This document shows, in pieces, positions 35,901-48,187 of a DNA stretch of 64,000 nt. The stretch is from Nymphaea colorata. Taxonomy: Eukaryota; Streptophyta; Magnoliopsida; Nymphaeales; Nymphaeaceae. Every line of letters begins with the position of its first letter. Position 1 is the first letter of the stretch. Under the pieces are notes generated by a model that did no database searches, was not told the DNA's origin, and saw only the letters and a list, made by a program, of their open reading frames with translations. The position numbers and the translations under genes are program-made. The DNA is taken from the NCBI RefSeq assembly GCF_008831285.2, contig NC_045138.2:15471934-15535933 (forward strand), given 5' to 3'.

Positions 35901-37260
35901 TCGTTCTCCCTTGGGTGCACGCCCCCTATGGAACACCAACGTCCTTTTCATGCCTATCAGATTGATTCCTGACTTGACCTTGCGATCCTTTCCAGTGGCT
36001 TTCCAGTATCCTGCTTCTGTGGCGCGATTGGTACGTGACCCTTTCGGATACTTCTTCCCTCGAGGTGAAAAGAAAAACCACTCAAGATCCGTGGTTGGAA
36101 TGATCGATTTAGCTGCAAAATCACAAGAAATGAAGATAAGATGACGATGGTAAGGTCGCAAGGAAACAATCAAGAATCAGAACCACAGTACCAAATCGCC
36201 GGAGGAGCCAGTTCAGTCATATGCCAAAACACCAATTCTTGGTGTTGGTGTTTCACCATGATGTGACCATCTGCAACCTCCTCCCATTGTCCTAAGAAGA
36301 TAGGCCCACGTTGGAGCCCGCATAAAATTCCACCATGGACAACCAAATAACATCCATTGATATCTTGCAAAGATTGGTCAAGAAATTGAAGCACAAAAAT
36401 CAAGGACACATTATTTTGTCCACTCTTGGTGATCGGAAGATGGCACGGTTGTCACTGTCTGTGCAATGGTCAATTTTAATGTCAACGCAAACACGTCCAG
36501 ACCATATTCCGCCATAACCGTAATCCAAGTTCATAGAAGATGGACTGTCCACCAATTGGGCTTATAGGTTACTTAAAACCCTACTTGATTACGCCAAGAA
36601 ACGTTTCTCAGACCTGTCACCTTCTTCCATTGCCATTTATCGGTTCAATTTCTAGTCCATAGGTTTTTCTAACCTAAAAAGTAATAAATGGCTCTTGTAA
36701 ATCATTATCGAATCAATTATACTCAAACTAAATCTCTCTCTTTCTCTCTCCCTCTCTGCACCTTACTAGTGCCTACGAGAATTACGGCGGACGAAGACAT
36801 AAAAACTAATGTTCCAATGAAAGTTAATGAAAAAGAAAAGATTATACATCCGTTCTTAACCCGCTAAGAACGAGTAAGTTATAATAACGACATCGACAAT
36901 TATTCCAGGAATCTCACAGAAGATTCAGCACTCTCTTTCACACTCCTCCAAGCCACATAGTAAAGGGAGAGTAAGAAGAGCACAAAAAGAAGACACAAGA
37001 GAGACGGTGAAGAGTTTTTTTTTCCTTTTTTGCGGTCAAAGCTCTTGCTCATGAACTGATTTCACCAAATCAAGTAAGAAAACGAAGATGAAGAAGAACA
37101 TACCAGGGAGATCCCAGGGCTCGCACTTGCAGATATCAATCTCAGGGATGACACAAACCCTGCCATCCGAGCCGTCGATCTTGTGCTTGAGGTAGAAAGA
37201 CACCAGCTCCTCGTCCGTCGGATGGAACCTGAAGCCAGGAAGGAAGCACACGGATTCCAT
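32957..37260 (-). CDS. Membrane-tethered NAC transcription factor (NTL type, 4 exons)
   Basis: Exons are 37260-37104, 36112-35844, 34757-34437 and 33523-32957. All have GT-AG borders and compatible phases, giving 437 residues. The NAC DNA-binding domain covers about 7-150: [14 protein letters not shown] (7-20), CKCEPWDLP at the first splice, [38 protein letters not shown] and the closing DSFVLCRL. A less conserved acidic and Ser-rich activation region follows, then RRIRLQ (357-362), a basic stretch, and one hydrophobic segment at 408-428 close to the C-terminus. This is the plan of NTL factors, which rest in a membrane and are released by proteolysis under stress before entering the nucleus. 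The NAC domain most resembles the NTL9/ANAC014 side of the family, from memory. Intron 2 is about 1.1 kb and holds a retroelement scrap. Confidence 0.88.
35600..35692 (-). mobile_element. Possible relict of a copia-type reverse transcriptase in NAC intron 2
   Basis: On the minus strand 35692-35639 reads [17 protein letters not shown], matching the YxDD catalytic box of Ty1/copia reverse transcriptase. A KDLG follows at about 35622, as in the family, with a deletion and frame breaks between. No LTRs or other domains are visible. It lies in the same orientation as the host gene. Confidence 0.45.
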
Positions 37261-39609
37261 GGATTCCCCACCAAAAAAAGAAAAATCTTCTCTCCCCACT
37301 ACACACACTCTCTCTCCCCCTCTCTCCCTCTCTTCTGAGATTCCTTCTTCAGGGCAACCTCCACTATCTGCCTCCGACCTCTTTTTCGCTTTACCATCCT
37401 TACGTGTCCTCTGCACTAAAAGCCCTCTAAAGCAGGCGACATGTGCATGCATGCACATGAAGCGAAAAAGATGACCTTGTTGGCTTTGCTTTTGCTGCCT
37501 CCCGTCCCAGCTTCAAGACGGCCAAGTCTTTCGGCAGAGTAAATCCGCAAATTATTAGTTCAGAAAATTACTTACAAGTAATTTTATGTATTTATGTAAA
37601 AGATTTTGATAAGTTGGAGAACTGCCCATTACTGCTAATTTATTATATAAAAGCTTTTAAATTCAACTTACCAAGTTTTATATTGTTGCAGAGAGATGAG
37701 TGTAAGTGCAATATTCACAGTGGTGGGGAAGTCCAGAACTAATTTCTGCTAAAAAAAAAGATAAACCAAGTCCTCATAGTATTTCATATATGAAAGTTTA
37801 TTTCAAGTTTATGAAATTAAAATTTTAATTTTAAATATTTTAGCTTGATTTAGAAAATTAAGGGTGTGAAGCGTGAAACAAACACTAGCTGGCTACCAGT
37901 CCAGTCCTATCTATTGCGCCAACCCCAACAATGTTGTTTTGAGTGACATCAGCATCCACCATCAACAACACAAGGCGGGTGCTTTTTTCCTACACCTTTT
38001 TCTGCCTTATAAAGTTGGTGGGGACTTGGGGTCTAATTGAGGAAAGCTAAATAATTCGCCACAGTAAAGCACTATTGTGAACGTTAGTCCCTTGCCTACT
38101 CAATACAGAGCCGTAATAAGTTTATATATATATTTTTTACGCCGATATTACATATCATCTCGTATTGCCTTATTTGTTTGGATTATATATATTTGCTATG
38201 AACCGCCGAACTGGTTGCCATTAAAAAGGTAAACTTATAGATCACTTTTTCTTTTTTTTGTTTTTTTTAGCAAAATGCTTTCAAAATGTCCAAATGTGGT
38301 ATTGAATAAAATTTTTCTTTCGAATTTTTAGTACGTTTTCAACTATTTCATGTGTAAAACTTCTAAACACGATGTATACGATCTGCTTAGGAAGCAACAG
38401 TACTTGAATCTTTTTCGATGAAAAAAATCTCGAATCTTTTGATTCTAAAACAACAATCTAGTTTCTAAGCGCTTCACACTACGGACAAAAAAGGGCAGAC
38501 GAAGTGAGACCACATAGACATTTGCTAACTTGAGCTGATTTGCTTTTAGCGTACCACCGAATCAGAGCTAATTTTTATGGTAGAGGTCTGAGGCTCCTAC
38601 TTCTGCCCCTGAACTTCAATTTCAATCTTAACCTTCATTATTAATCTGATCTTCCTCTTAAAAGTTCAGGAAATGCAAATGTCACAATTGAAAATAGAAC
38701 CAGGGCCCACATGATATTTATCTTGTTTGAATTAAAAAAGCTTGAAAGCAACATCTTGTACATCAATCATTCAACTCAACTTTGTCTTGCCTAATTTGAA
38801 CCCAAAAAATTGTGATCTTGAGAAAAATTTATCCAAACATCTATTTTCAAATGATGATGTATTCAGGATAAATATCAGCCAAAGGACGGATATCTATCAA
38901 GATTGTGGAATGAGATCCATCCACTGTGAAGAAATGGCACCCCAAAGCCAATCAAATCAGGAACTCAAGCTTGAACGGAACCTGCTGATGGTACCGCCAT
39001 CAGCTAATTCTCCGAATTGGACTATAAGCTTCAGAGAATTGCAAGAGAGCTAGATTCTTTGTATAATTTGGGTCTCGGACTATCAGTCAGTATTTCCCCA
39101 TGAATTTTTTTTATGAACACAAAATCTTGCTAGGTAGATACCGTGTAACCACTACACGTTCAGGTTGGATAATAACTACGTTCAGGTTGGATAATAACGG
39201 GTCTGAAGAAAATTTTCTTGAATTTTGCTAGTAATACATTACGGCCTGATCATTGCACATCTGGGCTGTGCTCTGTGTGGAGGTAGGAGGAGATGACGGA
39301 CAAATCAGCACACACCTTAATGCCAGAGAATAACATCACAGAGCTCCATTTTCAGTTCTTCACAAGCTACTTAGTTCTGCTCATCGCTGCATATAGCTTT
39401 GAATTTCACCTTTAATACTTGATTTTCAACCAAACCAGATCACTGAAGCATGAGCAACTGCTGCAGCAGTGTTAACTAAGGCTGCTTTTGAAGTAGATAA
39501 CCTGACTGCACATGTGCTCATCAAAAATCACAGAAGCCATCTGTTGGTCAAGATAACACCATCAGGTCGTAATAAGCAGAATTTGCTTAAATCAATCATA
39601 TGCAATTAT
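37261..39609. other. Intergenic: promoter side of the NAC gene, then AT-rich DNA
   Basis: 37261-37460 is CT-rich on the plus strand and is the likely leader of the NAC mRNA. Beyond that no gene is supported; a 103-codon frame at 38742 has no recognisable domain. Confidence 0.5.
39156..39199. repeat. 22-bp tandem duplication
   Basis: ACGTTCAGGTTGGATAATAA plus two bases occurs twice in direct succession (39156-39177 and 39178-39199). Confidence 0.92.
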
Positions 39610-41238
39610 CTAAATCCAACTTCGTCCAGGTATCTTCTTCACACCCTTTTCTCTCATCAAGGTCCTTAAGTCTGAAACGTCCGACCACCTATTTGCAGCA
39701 GCATAAATGTTTGATAACAAAATATAGTTCCCTGCGTTGTTTGGCTCAATACTGAAAAGGCGTCTTGCAACAATCTCTCCCAATTCAATGTCACACTGAA
39801 CTCTGCAAGCACCCAACAATGAGCCCCAGGCACCGGCATGCAGCTCTACAGGCATGATCTTTATCAGTTCATATGCATCCTTTAAGCGACCGCCTCTGCA
39901 AAGAAGATCAACCATGCATGCATAGTGGTCTGCAGATGGAGTTACATTGTAATCCTTAATCATACACTCAAAATAGTGACAACCTTCATTGAACAACCCG
40001 GCATGGCTACATGCTGTAAGTACTATGGTGAAAGCAGCAGCGTCTGGCACGATGCCCACCTTCAGCATCTGAGAGAACAGTTCCACAGCTTCCTTTCCCT
40101 GGCCGTGCAAAGACAACCCCAGCATCAATGCAGAATATGATACCAAATTTTTCCGAGGAATCTTATCAAACAACTGTAATGCTCTGTCCATGTTCCCACA
40201 CTTGGCATGCATATCCACAAGACCAGCCATCACTTGAGCCCTCAGATCCATACCACCCTGAACAATGTAACTGTCAATCCATCTGGCCAAATCCAACCTA
40301 CCCAACTGAGCACATGCGGACATCAGACTCACCATCACAAACTCGTCAGGTTTTATGTTTTTAGACTGCAAGAGAAAGAAGATTTCAAGAGCCTCATTGG
40401 GCTGTCCATTCTGGACATAACCAGAGATTAAAGCAGACCAGGAGACCAAATCCTTCTTCCCCAGCTGATCAAACAAAGACCTCGCACACACCATATCACC
40501 GTTCTTAGAATAGCCGTCTATCATTGTTGTAAATGATATTACGTTCCTGGCAGGCATTTCGTCAAATAACCGACGTGCCACACCCATTTCGCCAATCTTA
40601 GCGTAACCAGCTATCATTGCATTCCATGTCACAAGATTTCTCCTCGGCATTTGATCAAACAATTCTCTTGCCGTCCGCATATCACCACAAGCAGCATAAC
40701 CCACTATTATGGCGGTCAAGGAAACTACATTTCTATCAGGCATTCGATCGAACAGATGGCGCGCAGATTCGATCTCCCCACATTTCCCGTAAAAGTCGAT
40801 CAACCCAGTTCCAACAAAAACACATACCTCACAACCCACTTTCACAATCACACAATGAATCCCCTGTCCACTTCTCAAAGCCAATTCGTTAGCACACGAT
40901 TTCAGGATCGACGGGAAGGTGTAGTCGTCAGGACGAACATTACTCAACTGCATTTCTCTAAAGAGCAAGATGGTATCACCAAGAGAACAATTCTCACAGT
41001 ACCCTTTGATCATACTGTTCCATAGATATATATTCGGTTGAGAAACCGCATCGAAGACACCCTTTGCGTAATTAACCCTTCGAAGGACGGAGCAGACACC
41101 CAGAAATTTCGTTATCAGGACGTTATCTTGGTGCAGGCCATTCTTGAGGATGGTGGCGTGGCAGTGCTCCAATGTTCTAACGTTTGAGCAGCTCTTGAGA
41201 AGGGCAGAAACCGAAGGATGCCGAGGGATGAGGACCAT
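39610..41238 (-). CDS. PLS-class pentatricopeptide repeat protein ending at the E motif
   Basis: An uninterrupted 542-codon frame begins at the ATG MVLIPRHPSVSALLKSC. It consists of repeated units of about 31-36 residues with PLS signatures, such as YLWNSMIKGYCEN, VRPDDYTFPSILKSCA, DRNVVSLTAIIVGYA, RNLVTWNAMIAGYAK, KDLVSWSALISGYVQNG and PDAAAFTIVLTACSHAG. It closes with the E-motif pattern AGAWGSLLGACR ... NAGNYILLSNIYAAANRW ... GVKKIPGRSWI. The stop codon follows GRSWI at once, so E+ and DYW extensions are absent. Such proteins bind single-stranded RNA in mitochondria or chloroplasts and act in editing, splicing or stabilisation. The organelle and RNA target cannot be read from sequence. Single-exon structure is usual for the family. 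Confidence 0.93.
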   Translation of the reverse strand: MVLIPRHPSVSALLKSCSNVRTLEHCHATILKNGLHQDNVLITKFLGVCSVLRRVNYAKGVFDAVSQPNIYLWNSMIKGYCENCSLGDTILLFREMQLSNVRPDDYTFPSILKSCANELALRSGQGIHCVIVKVGCEVCVFVGTGLIDFYGKCGEIESARHLFDRMPDRNVVSLTAIIVGYAACGDMRTARELFDQMPRRNLVTWNAMIAGYAKIGEMGVARRLFDEMPARNVISFTTMIDGYSKNGDMVCARSLFDQLGKKDLVSWSALISGYVQNGQPNEALEIFFLLQSKNIKPDEFVMVSLMSACAQLGRLDLARWIDSYIVQGGMDLRAQVMAGLVDMHAKCGNMDRALQLFDKIPRKNLVSYSALMLGLSLHGQGKEAVELFSQMLKVGIVPDAAAFTIVLTACSHAGLFNEGCHYFECMIKDYNVTPSADHYACMVDLLCRGGRLKDAYELIKIMPVELHAGAWGSLLGACRVQCDIELGEIVARRLFSIEPNNAGNYILLSNIYAAANRWSDVSDLRTLMREKGVKKIPGRSWI

Positions 41239-42440
41239 GGAGGATTTGAAAATGGCATTGCAGGAGATGACACGGACCCAAAGTTCCCGCCCTTAGGCAT
41301 GGTTGAACTCCGAGAAGAAAACCATCTTCAGCAGAGAGAGAGAGAGAGAGAGACTAGGTTGAAGACGTTCGACCTATGTTCATCGGCTCCCTAAGCGGCA
41401 TTCCACCCCCTTGGATCCATGATCATGACGCCAAGTAACGTGGAAGATTCTAGACACCTCTGGTTTCCAAAAGCCAAAGTTTTAAGATCGGTTCAATCAC
41501 CCGACGAGGCAAGGTGAAAAGGCATAACAAACAACAGATGTCATCAAGATTTGAAAATGAACTTCTACAGAAAATACAATTTTGGCAAGGTATCAAAATA
41601 TACTGAAGTTTGAAGCTCTTTCATGAGGTAAATTAGGCCAGTAAATGAAAAACATTTGTCTTCCCATAGAAACTTAGTGATTTTTTGGGAAAATTTGAAC
41701 TTTTACCGCTTACAAGATGATTTTGAATGTAGCAAAGACATGATTAAGAAAGCAAAAGATCTATGAAAAATAAGAAACCACATTGTACATTTGTACTGTA
41801 ATTAAAGAGAAAGATGAACAAAATTGGTTGAGCCTGAATTGAAGTTATGGTGTAGACCCGGTTTTGAAAAGGCCCTAGGCCTAGCCAAAGTTCTGATGGG
41901 CCAAGGAATCGAATTTGGCATATCTTCCTAAACTCGAGTTTACACCGGCCAGGCCGCGGCCAACTTTGGCAACCTCCCTTCTAGCTGCATGTGCATACCC
42001 AAAAAAGTTGCTCCCGTTTCCTCCGGCGACTACAATCTAATTTTCTAACTAGATATAGAGCTTTAATCATTAAAGAAACAGATCTGAGCCGTTCAACTAT
42101 GGATTTGACCAGTTTGAACGTTCAATCTGAATAGGACATGTCATGCCGAATATGATCTGAATCCAACATATTATACCGAAGTGAATCCATCGACGATCTT
42201 ACTTTGTAAATTCTAACTCAATACCCAGCACCTGCTGCTTCTTCATATCTCGCCTGTTCTAGAAATACACAGTGCCAACTTTCATTCACCATTTTCATCC
42301 AGAACACAGCAACATTCCCAAGCAGGGAGGAAGGTCCACATCTTCATTTCCCTGAGTTCGATTTCTGAACGCGCTAGTACCAGTTGCAGGCTTGGGCACT
42401 TCATCGCCCCCTTCACACTTCTACGTCAAGCGAGTTTTAG
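41239..42440. other. Intergenic upstream of the PPR gene
   Basis: A (GA)n run lies at about 41334-41353. Otherwise nothing recognisable. Confidence 0.5.
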
Positions 42441-42629
42441 ATTTCTGAAGTGGGACTGGTAAAGCAGGCTGAGGAAAAGGAGAACGAGGTGTCTGCACAG
42501 AAGATGGCGGTGGAAACCTTTGATGGTAGTGCAATAATGGCTGGCCTAGTGAAAAACCAGTTGTCTTCTCGAACAGAAGAATCACACCGTAACGAAAAGT
42601 TTCTTTGCTTCACTTCATGCATAATCTGA
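42441..42629 (+). CDS. Candidate orphan exon, coding-like, unidentified
   Basis: After a possible acceptor, GAGTTTTAG, the frame is open for 62 codons to TGA 42627-42629. The composition is Glu/Lys-rich and coiled-coil-like (QAEEKENEVSAQK). There is no good start and no partner exon was found. A related GAGGTGTCTG-CAGAAG phrase recurs at about 42785. It could be a gene fragment or chance. Confidence 0.18.
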   Translation: MSEVGLVKQAEEKENEVSAQKMAVETFDGSAIMAGLVKNQLSSRTEESHRNEKFLCFTSCII

Positions 42630-44619
42630 TTCGTTCCACAGCAAGAACATCACAATCTCGTGCCATTCCTTTCAAAATTAGCAATTTTAAAACCACCTGC
42701 TAAATTTTGGTACTAATTTTGCTCGAGAATTTCTCCTCTGACCTTACTAATTACCAAGCAAACACATAGTTGTAATATGAGATTGAGGTGTCTGGACAGA
42801 AGGTGAAGATGTCTAGGCAGAAGATGGATGATACCGGGCCAGGAAAGCATAAATATGTTTGAGGGAAACTTCTGAGAGAATGTGGGTGTCAAAGACCTTT
42901 ATAATGGTTCACTTCAACTTAGTTGTCTGCCTTTCTTGACATAATTATTAGTGGATATTCTCATGAAATTCACTTGCCAAGGCTGTAACACTGTTTCTTG
43001 GAGCAATTTCTTCCCCTAGCATGAAGTAGAGAATCCAATGTATGTCCACCTCCTATCTTGGTTTCATATATATAAATCTATTGTTGGGGGTCCTTGCTAG
43101 AAAACTAAGTAAATTCAGCTCCATTAGGATGGGTAATAGCCATAAATTCACAAAGGGTCTCATTGGAAGTGAACATTCAGTATACACCAAATTCCAGGCT
43201 TATGCAAGCAAGGGTGACCAGGGGAACTGCATCCTGACTACTCTTCTAAACAGCCAGGGGCCCAAGACCCATTCAGCTACCCCAAATTAACCAACCTTTG
43301 CTCAAACTTAGGGTCTTAGACCAGGGAGGAGGGGTGATTGCTCATATTGTCAATTTGAAGAACTAAAATTTGAGGAATTTCAGCATGAGAAGCCATCAAA
43401 TGCGCCTTGATGATTGGAATAGCACTATATAAGGATCTTCACGGTGGGAACAAAAGTATAAGGGCGTAAGGGCACCTAGATTAAATGCTTGGATGCACCA
43501 CGTTCTCCCGCCACAATCTACTAGTGTTATGTTCCTTCACTTTACTAAAGAAAGTCATCTATTATTAACCCAAACTTCCAGGCCATGGGATCTATACATG
43601 AACTAAAGCAGACTAGAACAAGGAAGTTTGGTTGGCTCAAGTCTTGCAGAAACAACGAGCAAATCAAGCAATCTGCAAATTGCCTTTTTGAGTGAAACCA
43701 CCAAGAGTAGTAAGCAAGTGACAAGAGAGGAATGTCCAGGGCGACAAATGGAAGATCCTAGGTTCCAAGTCCTAATCCTACTATTTTGTTGCTTGAGTTT
43801 ACATATGGTAGTGTCTTCAAAGTCTTGATGTTAGGGCTGATTCCCTGTTTTCCTTCTTAAAGTTTTCTTGTTCTTTAAACCTTTTAATATAATTTCTTCA
43901 TTTTGAATGCTAAACAGTCAACTCCTGGGAGTGCCAACGATGTATTTTTAGTGGGTATATGGTCACAATGGGAATGGTTGGGCAGTGTATGATCCTTTTG
44001 AATAGTGATTCTGAAGATGGCAGAACCTGCTTACTCAAAGTTTAACAGCAAATGAAAGCCTTAGAAAGCATAATTGCTATGAGCAGAAGCTTACACACGG
44101 CCCAGGAGCTCACTTGAAAATTAGGAGGTTATTAATGAACAAAACGAATTTCTACCCCTCCCCATCCTGCCGGACCCAGACTCAGTCCTGCTATAGTGCT
44201 ATTGCCTGTTCCATCTCCAAACATTACCTTTCTCCCCAACTTAGTTTAGATTTCTAGCACCAACCTTATTTCCTTCCTTCCCAAAATTGATTTAAAACTC
44301 CCTCTGAATATACCAATTGGAATAGAATATACATGTGATACTTCAAATTCCAACTGTCCTGAAACACCTGCCAGCTTTCTTAATCACACTGTAAACAGAA
44401 AGCGCATTCTAGCTTCAAAGGGGTAGCTAGCCCGCCTGTAGGGTATCCGATCTTGGTAATAGTGGCTGCCAGAGAGCAATTTAATACACAAAGTAAAAAA
44501 TTTATGACGCTATTAAGGCGCAGCAGAAAAATATATGAAGAGATCTATCCGTCGGCATTCCCATGGTCGGCAGGCAATTGTTCACCTTCGGACACCAAGT
44601 TATTACTGAACTTGGAAAG

Positions 44620-44687
44620 CTCAAGGAAGGCCAACCAGATGCAGGAGTTTGAACTCAAGGAAAGCCAACCAGATGCAGGAATTTGAA
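44620..44687. repeat. 34-bp tandem duplication
   Basis: Two adjacent 34-bp units (44620-44653 and 44654-44687) begin CTCAAGGAA and end TTTGAA, differing at two positions. Confidence 0.92.
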
Positions 44688-45579
44688 TTAGAGTTGGAAT
44701 TTCTTTTATTCAACCTGCAAGTCCTCGGAGGATAAAAATATAGAAAAGGTAGCAGAAATCACAGAATTTAACCTCCAAGGTCTACAACTTGGCACCCTTC
44801 ATTATTCCCGCGAAGTTATTTAACATGGAGATATGAACATGAAATCCTATCCAAGTGGATCCTCAATACAGTTGGCACATGTTGGCCACGAGCACAAGTG
44901 GAACCCGTTCCACTGACAAGTAACTGTAAAATCGCTGCCATAGTTACCGTGTAACATTTACGAGTAATAAAGCATAAAGCATTTAGTTTGCCATCACCTG
45001 TCCAACACCATATCACAGAGACAGAACCCTTCACCTTGCACATTTTTTCACCACTAAGAACCGATCTGGAAGACACTACAATCATGTTGAAAGCATGGTT
45101 TTGTCGTCAGGCAGAATCTTTTTAAACTGGTCTTAATGCCAAAACCGTGACTTCACCACTAAAAAATCACTATTTTTTAGAATGATAATGATGTCACAGC
45201 AGAAACATTGAAGCTCACATGTTTCTTTGATAAATGTTTTAAGTTATTGACACTGGCAATATTTATTGGCTGTTATGTGTGCGTGTGTGTGTGTGTTCAA
45301 GAGAGAGAGACAGAGACAGGGACAGAGGGAGATGCCTTTCCTCTGCCAAAACCGTGTGCTCTGCGTATGTGTGTGTGCGTGTGTGTCTGTGTAAGCGTGC
45401 ATGCAACGCGCAAGAGACAAAGAGAAATTCAATTTGGGGAGTGGTCCATCGGACTGCAGGTGACTGAGCATGAAAGGCTGCATGCAGTTAAACACTGACT
45501 TCTGGGGAGATTGATTGTTAGGATCAGTGAAGACAAGGCTCCTGTTGTAACGTAGTGCCCCAGGTGAGACCCACTGCCG

Positions 45580-45619
45580 CTCTCTCTCTCTCTCTATCTA
45601 TCTCTCTCTCTCTCTCTCG
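45580..45619. repeat. (CT)n microsatellite
   Basis: A CT run broken once by CTATCTAT. Confidence 0.9.
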
Positions 45620-48135
45620 CTAGGATTCCATGCATCACAAACCCAACCACAAGTCAATCAATGGCCTCATCAACTTGGCTTGAGGCCTCTCAAACTACTT
45701 GGTTCAGCCATTACCTGTCTCCTGCTAGCAGAGGGATAAGACACTTTTGGCATTATTGCAGCCCACCTCCCTCACATTGAGCACTCTGGAATCTGGATGT
45801 CTTCTCGTGGAGATCATGATGGGGTAGATGCTGCCAAGGGCCCCATCGAACGCATTTAATAGCACAAGGAAACAATCTTCAATATTGAATTCAAATAATT
45901 GGTATACATGACCATCTGCGCGTTTTCTATTCCATTATCAATTTAATATGTGACCAACTTGGCTTATTTTTCTTCTTCCTCTTTCTAACTTTCTCTTTTC
46001 TACTTTAATTTGAAACAGATTCGCCAAAATGCTCTTCATGAAAGCTAACGTGGTCCACATCGTTTTCAGTTCTGCTCTGTCTTCATTACCATTTTTTAAA
46101 GAAACTATTCTCCGCTGTCTTTATTGAAGTCAGGCTTGGTGACCATAAATGATTTTTTTTTTTCTTGAGAATAAAATAATAACATGAGTGAATGACTACC
46201 TCACTTGAGGTTCCGACTCCGTGGCGAATGCTAGTCCACATGAAGATCTTTTGGCTCTTTACCTGATTGGGCGTTATTATTATTTTATAGTTCAAGAAAA
46301 AGATCTATGGCTTTGCAGATTATTATGGAGTGGCAAGCTTCCTCAAATCTGTTTGGCATCACATAGCCATGAACAAGTTCGTGAACTCTTCTTCTAGGTG
46401 GTGAGTTTTCTCAAGCTTGCCAAGAGGCAATCAACTCAGGACTCGGATGAGCTGAAACCTTTACCATGAAAGAGAGAACCTAGAGCCGTTCCCGTATCCC
46501 CATTTTTTACTTAGGTCCTCCTTCTGGGTATAGGTCTGCATTCACCTACCACATGAAAAGTTACCCATACCTATGCTTTATTTTAACATTGAAAGTTCAT
46601 AAACATACCAAGGTTGCAGAATGGCCGGATCTGGTTTGAAATTTCTGTTATTTTTTATTACAGTCAGGTCAATTCACCGACTTTAATGTAATTTGCTCTG
46701 CAAAATCCCGCCCGCTTGCATACCAAGTTTGAGACCTCAGGTTTTAATATGTTTTCCAGCTTTACCACAAAAAACCGGTGCTCTAACACAGGGAAAAAAA
46801 AGCTTGCAAATAATCCGGCCATTTTTATGGCGACATAGGCTGGCCGGAAAATTAGAAATCTAAAACCAGGGCATTTACAATTCACAAGATTGTCCATTGA
46901 TGCTAGAAGGATACTTAATGAGTCAAAATTTGGTAGGTGAACGTAGGCAAGAGCCCATCCCTAGTAGAGCTTTGTGCTGCTGTGAAGAGTCAATAGTTTT
47001 ATTAATCAGAGACCTGACAATATGCAGCAGTTGGCCATGAGTGCATTATTTTCTTTCGGGGACCTTAGCCAAAGGAAGAAAATGCCACCCAGTGATGAAA
47101 TTTGACCTACCATACTCAAGAACAAGTATACTAAAGAAGTTGGTCAGTAATTCAGGTGACGTTTCTACATCGTGCGCAGGAAAAAAATATACATTGGGTA
47201 GCTTGAATGCCTATGGTTCAGACTCAAATAATCAAATGCATAAAATATTAGATTCGGTCGAGCTTTATACAGTCGAGAAATCGAGTATATTCCAACTTTA
47301 TGTCTCTCTGGTTCTAATGGAAACAATTGAACTAAATAACAACCAAACAGCAAAACACCAGCTAAATTCTGCTGTAGCGAAATCAAGGAAGAAGAGAACA
47401 AGGTTTTCCCTCAAGGGCGGCCCTTGAATTCCCAACTCTCTGAACAAGCATGGCCAGTTTCTGGACAACGGATTTCGTATTTTTCGAAAGAATCAATTTT
47501 AATTTTTCTGATTCTTTTTGGGAAAAAACTTCCATTAAAAGTAAGAAGAAAGAATCATTACAAACTACTTATTTGCACATAAATAGTGTAGTGATCGATT
47601 CGGGGAAGAAAAGCCAATCACTGTGAAATTCTCAAGTCTCTGCATCACTCCACAGATTTGCAACCTATGAACCTGTTGGCCAGTACTTCAATTATTTGAT
47701 TCACTTGGACAGGTACCAAAAGCATTTTATGAACAGGCCATGCCTTTCTGCCAAGTTAGGTACCGCATTCAATTATGAGAGACTTATCATGTTCAAGATC
47801 AGAAACCAGGAAAAGAACAAATTTTGACAGGGATGACGGAGTACAATTATTGCTTACTTTTTTCTGCAATCAACAATGGAGTTCTCAAGGGAGGGGATGA
47901 AGCCAGGGCAGTTTAAAGATTACATGGGTCCTACAAGAATAACGACATGCTTGGCTTTACTTGTGTATGCACATGTTTTTTGTGTAGTATTGGAAGATAG
48001 TACGCAGAATGGACCACAAGAGTTGCTGGGAGTCATGAACGCATACCCTCTTTTTAGGGTTACTGCAGCACGAAGATGATATGGAAAGAAACAATCTGCT
48101 GTATTTCAGGTAAAAGGGCCCACCCATTAAGACTT

Positions 48136-48156
48136 TATATATATATATATATGTAA

Positions 48157-48184
<28 letters not shown>
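48136..48184. repeat. (TA)n then (GA)n microsatellite
   Basis: TA units to 48152, a short link, then GA units from 48157. Confidence 0.9.

Positions 48185-48187
<3 letters not shown>

Noticed and set aside
35832-36409. Several overlapping frames in the NAC region
   Set aside because: Only the minus-strand exon 36112-35844 is real; the others are shadows or intron read-through.
38742-39053. 103-codon plus-strand frame
   Set aside because: No domain or gene context; treated as chance.
45208-45498. Cys/Val-rich frames
   Set aside because: Produced by (GT)n and (GA)n microsatellite sequence.
47041-47427. 128-codon plus-strand frame
   Set aside because: No recognisable domain, low-quality start context and no splice structure; expected by chance at this density.
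47620-47828. Open plus-strand frame of about 59 codons with good composition (LHRFATYEPVG ...)
   Set aside because: No start codon, no partner exon and no family match from memory. Length is within chance for AT-rich DNA.
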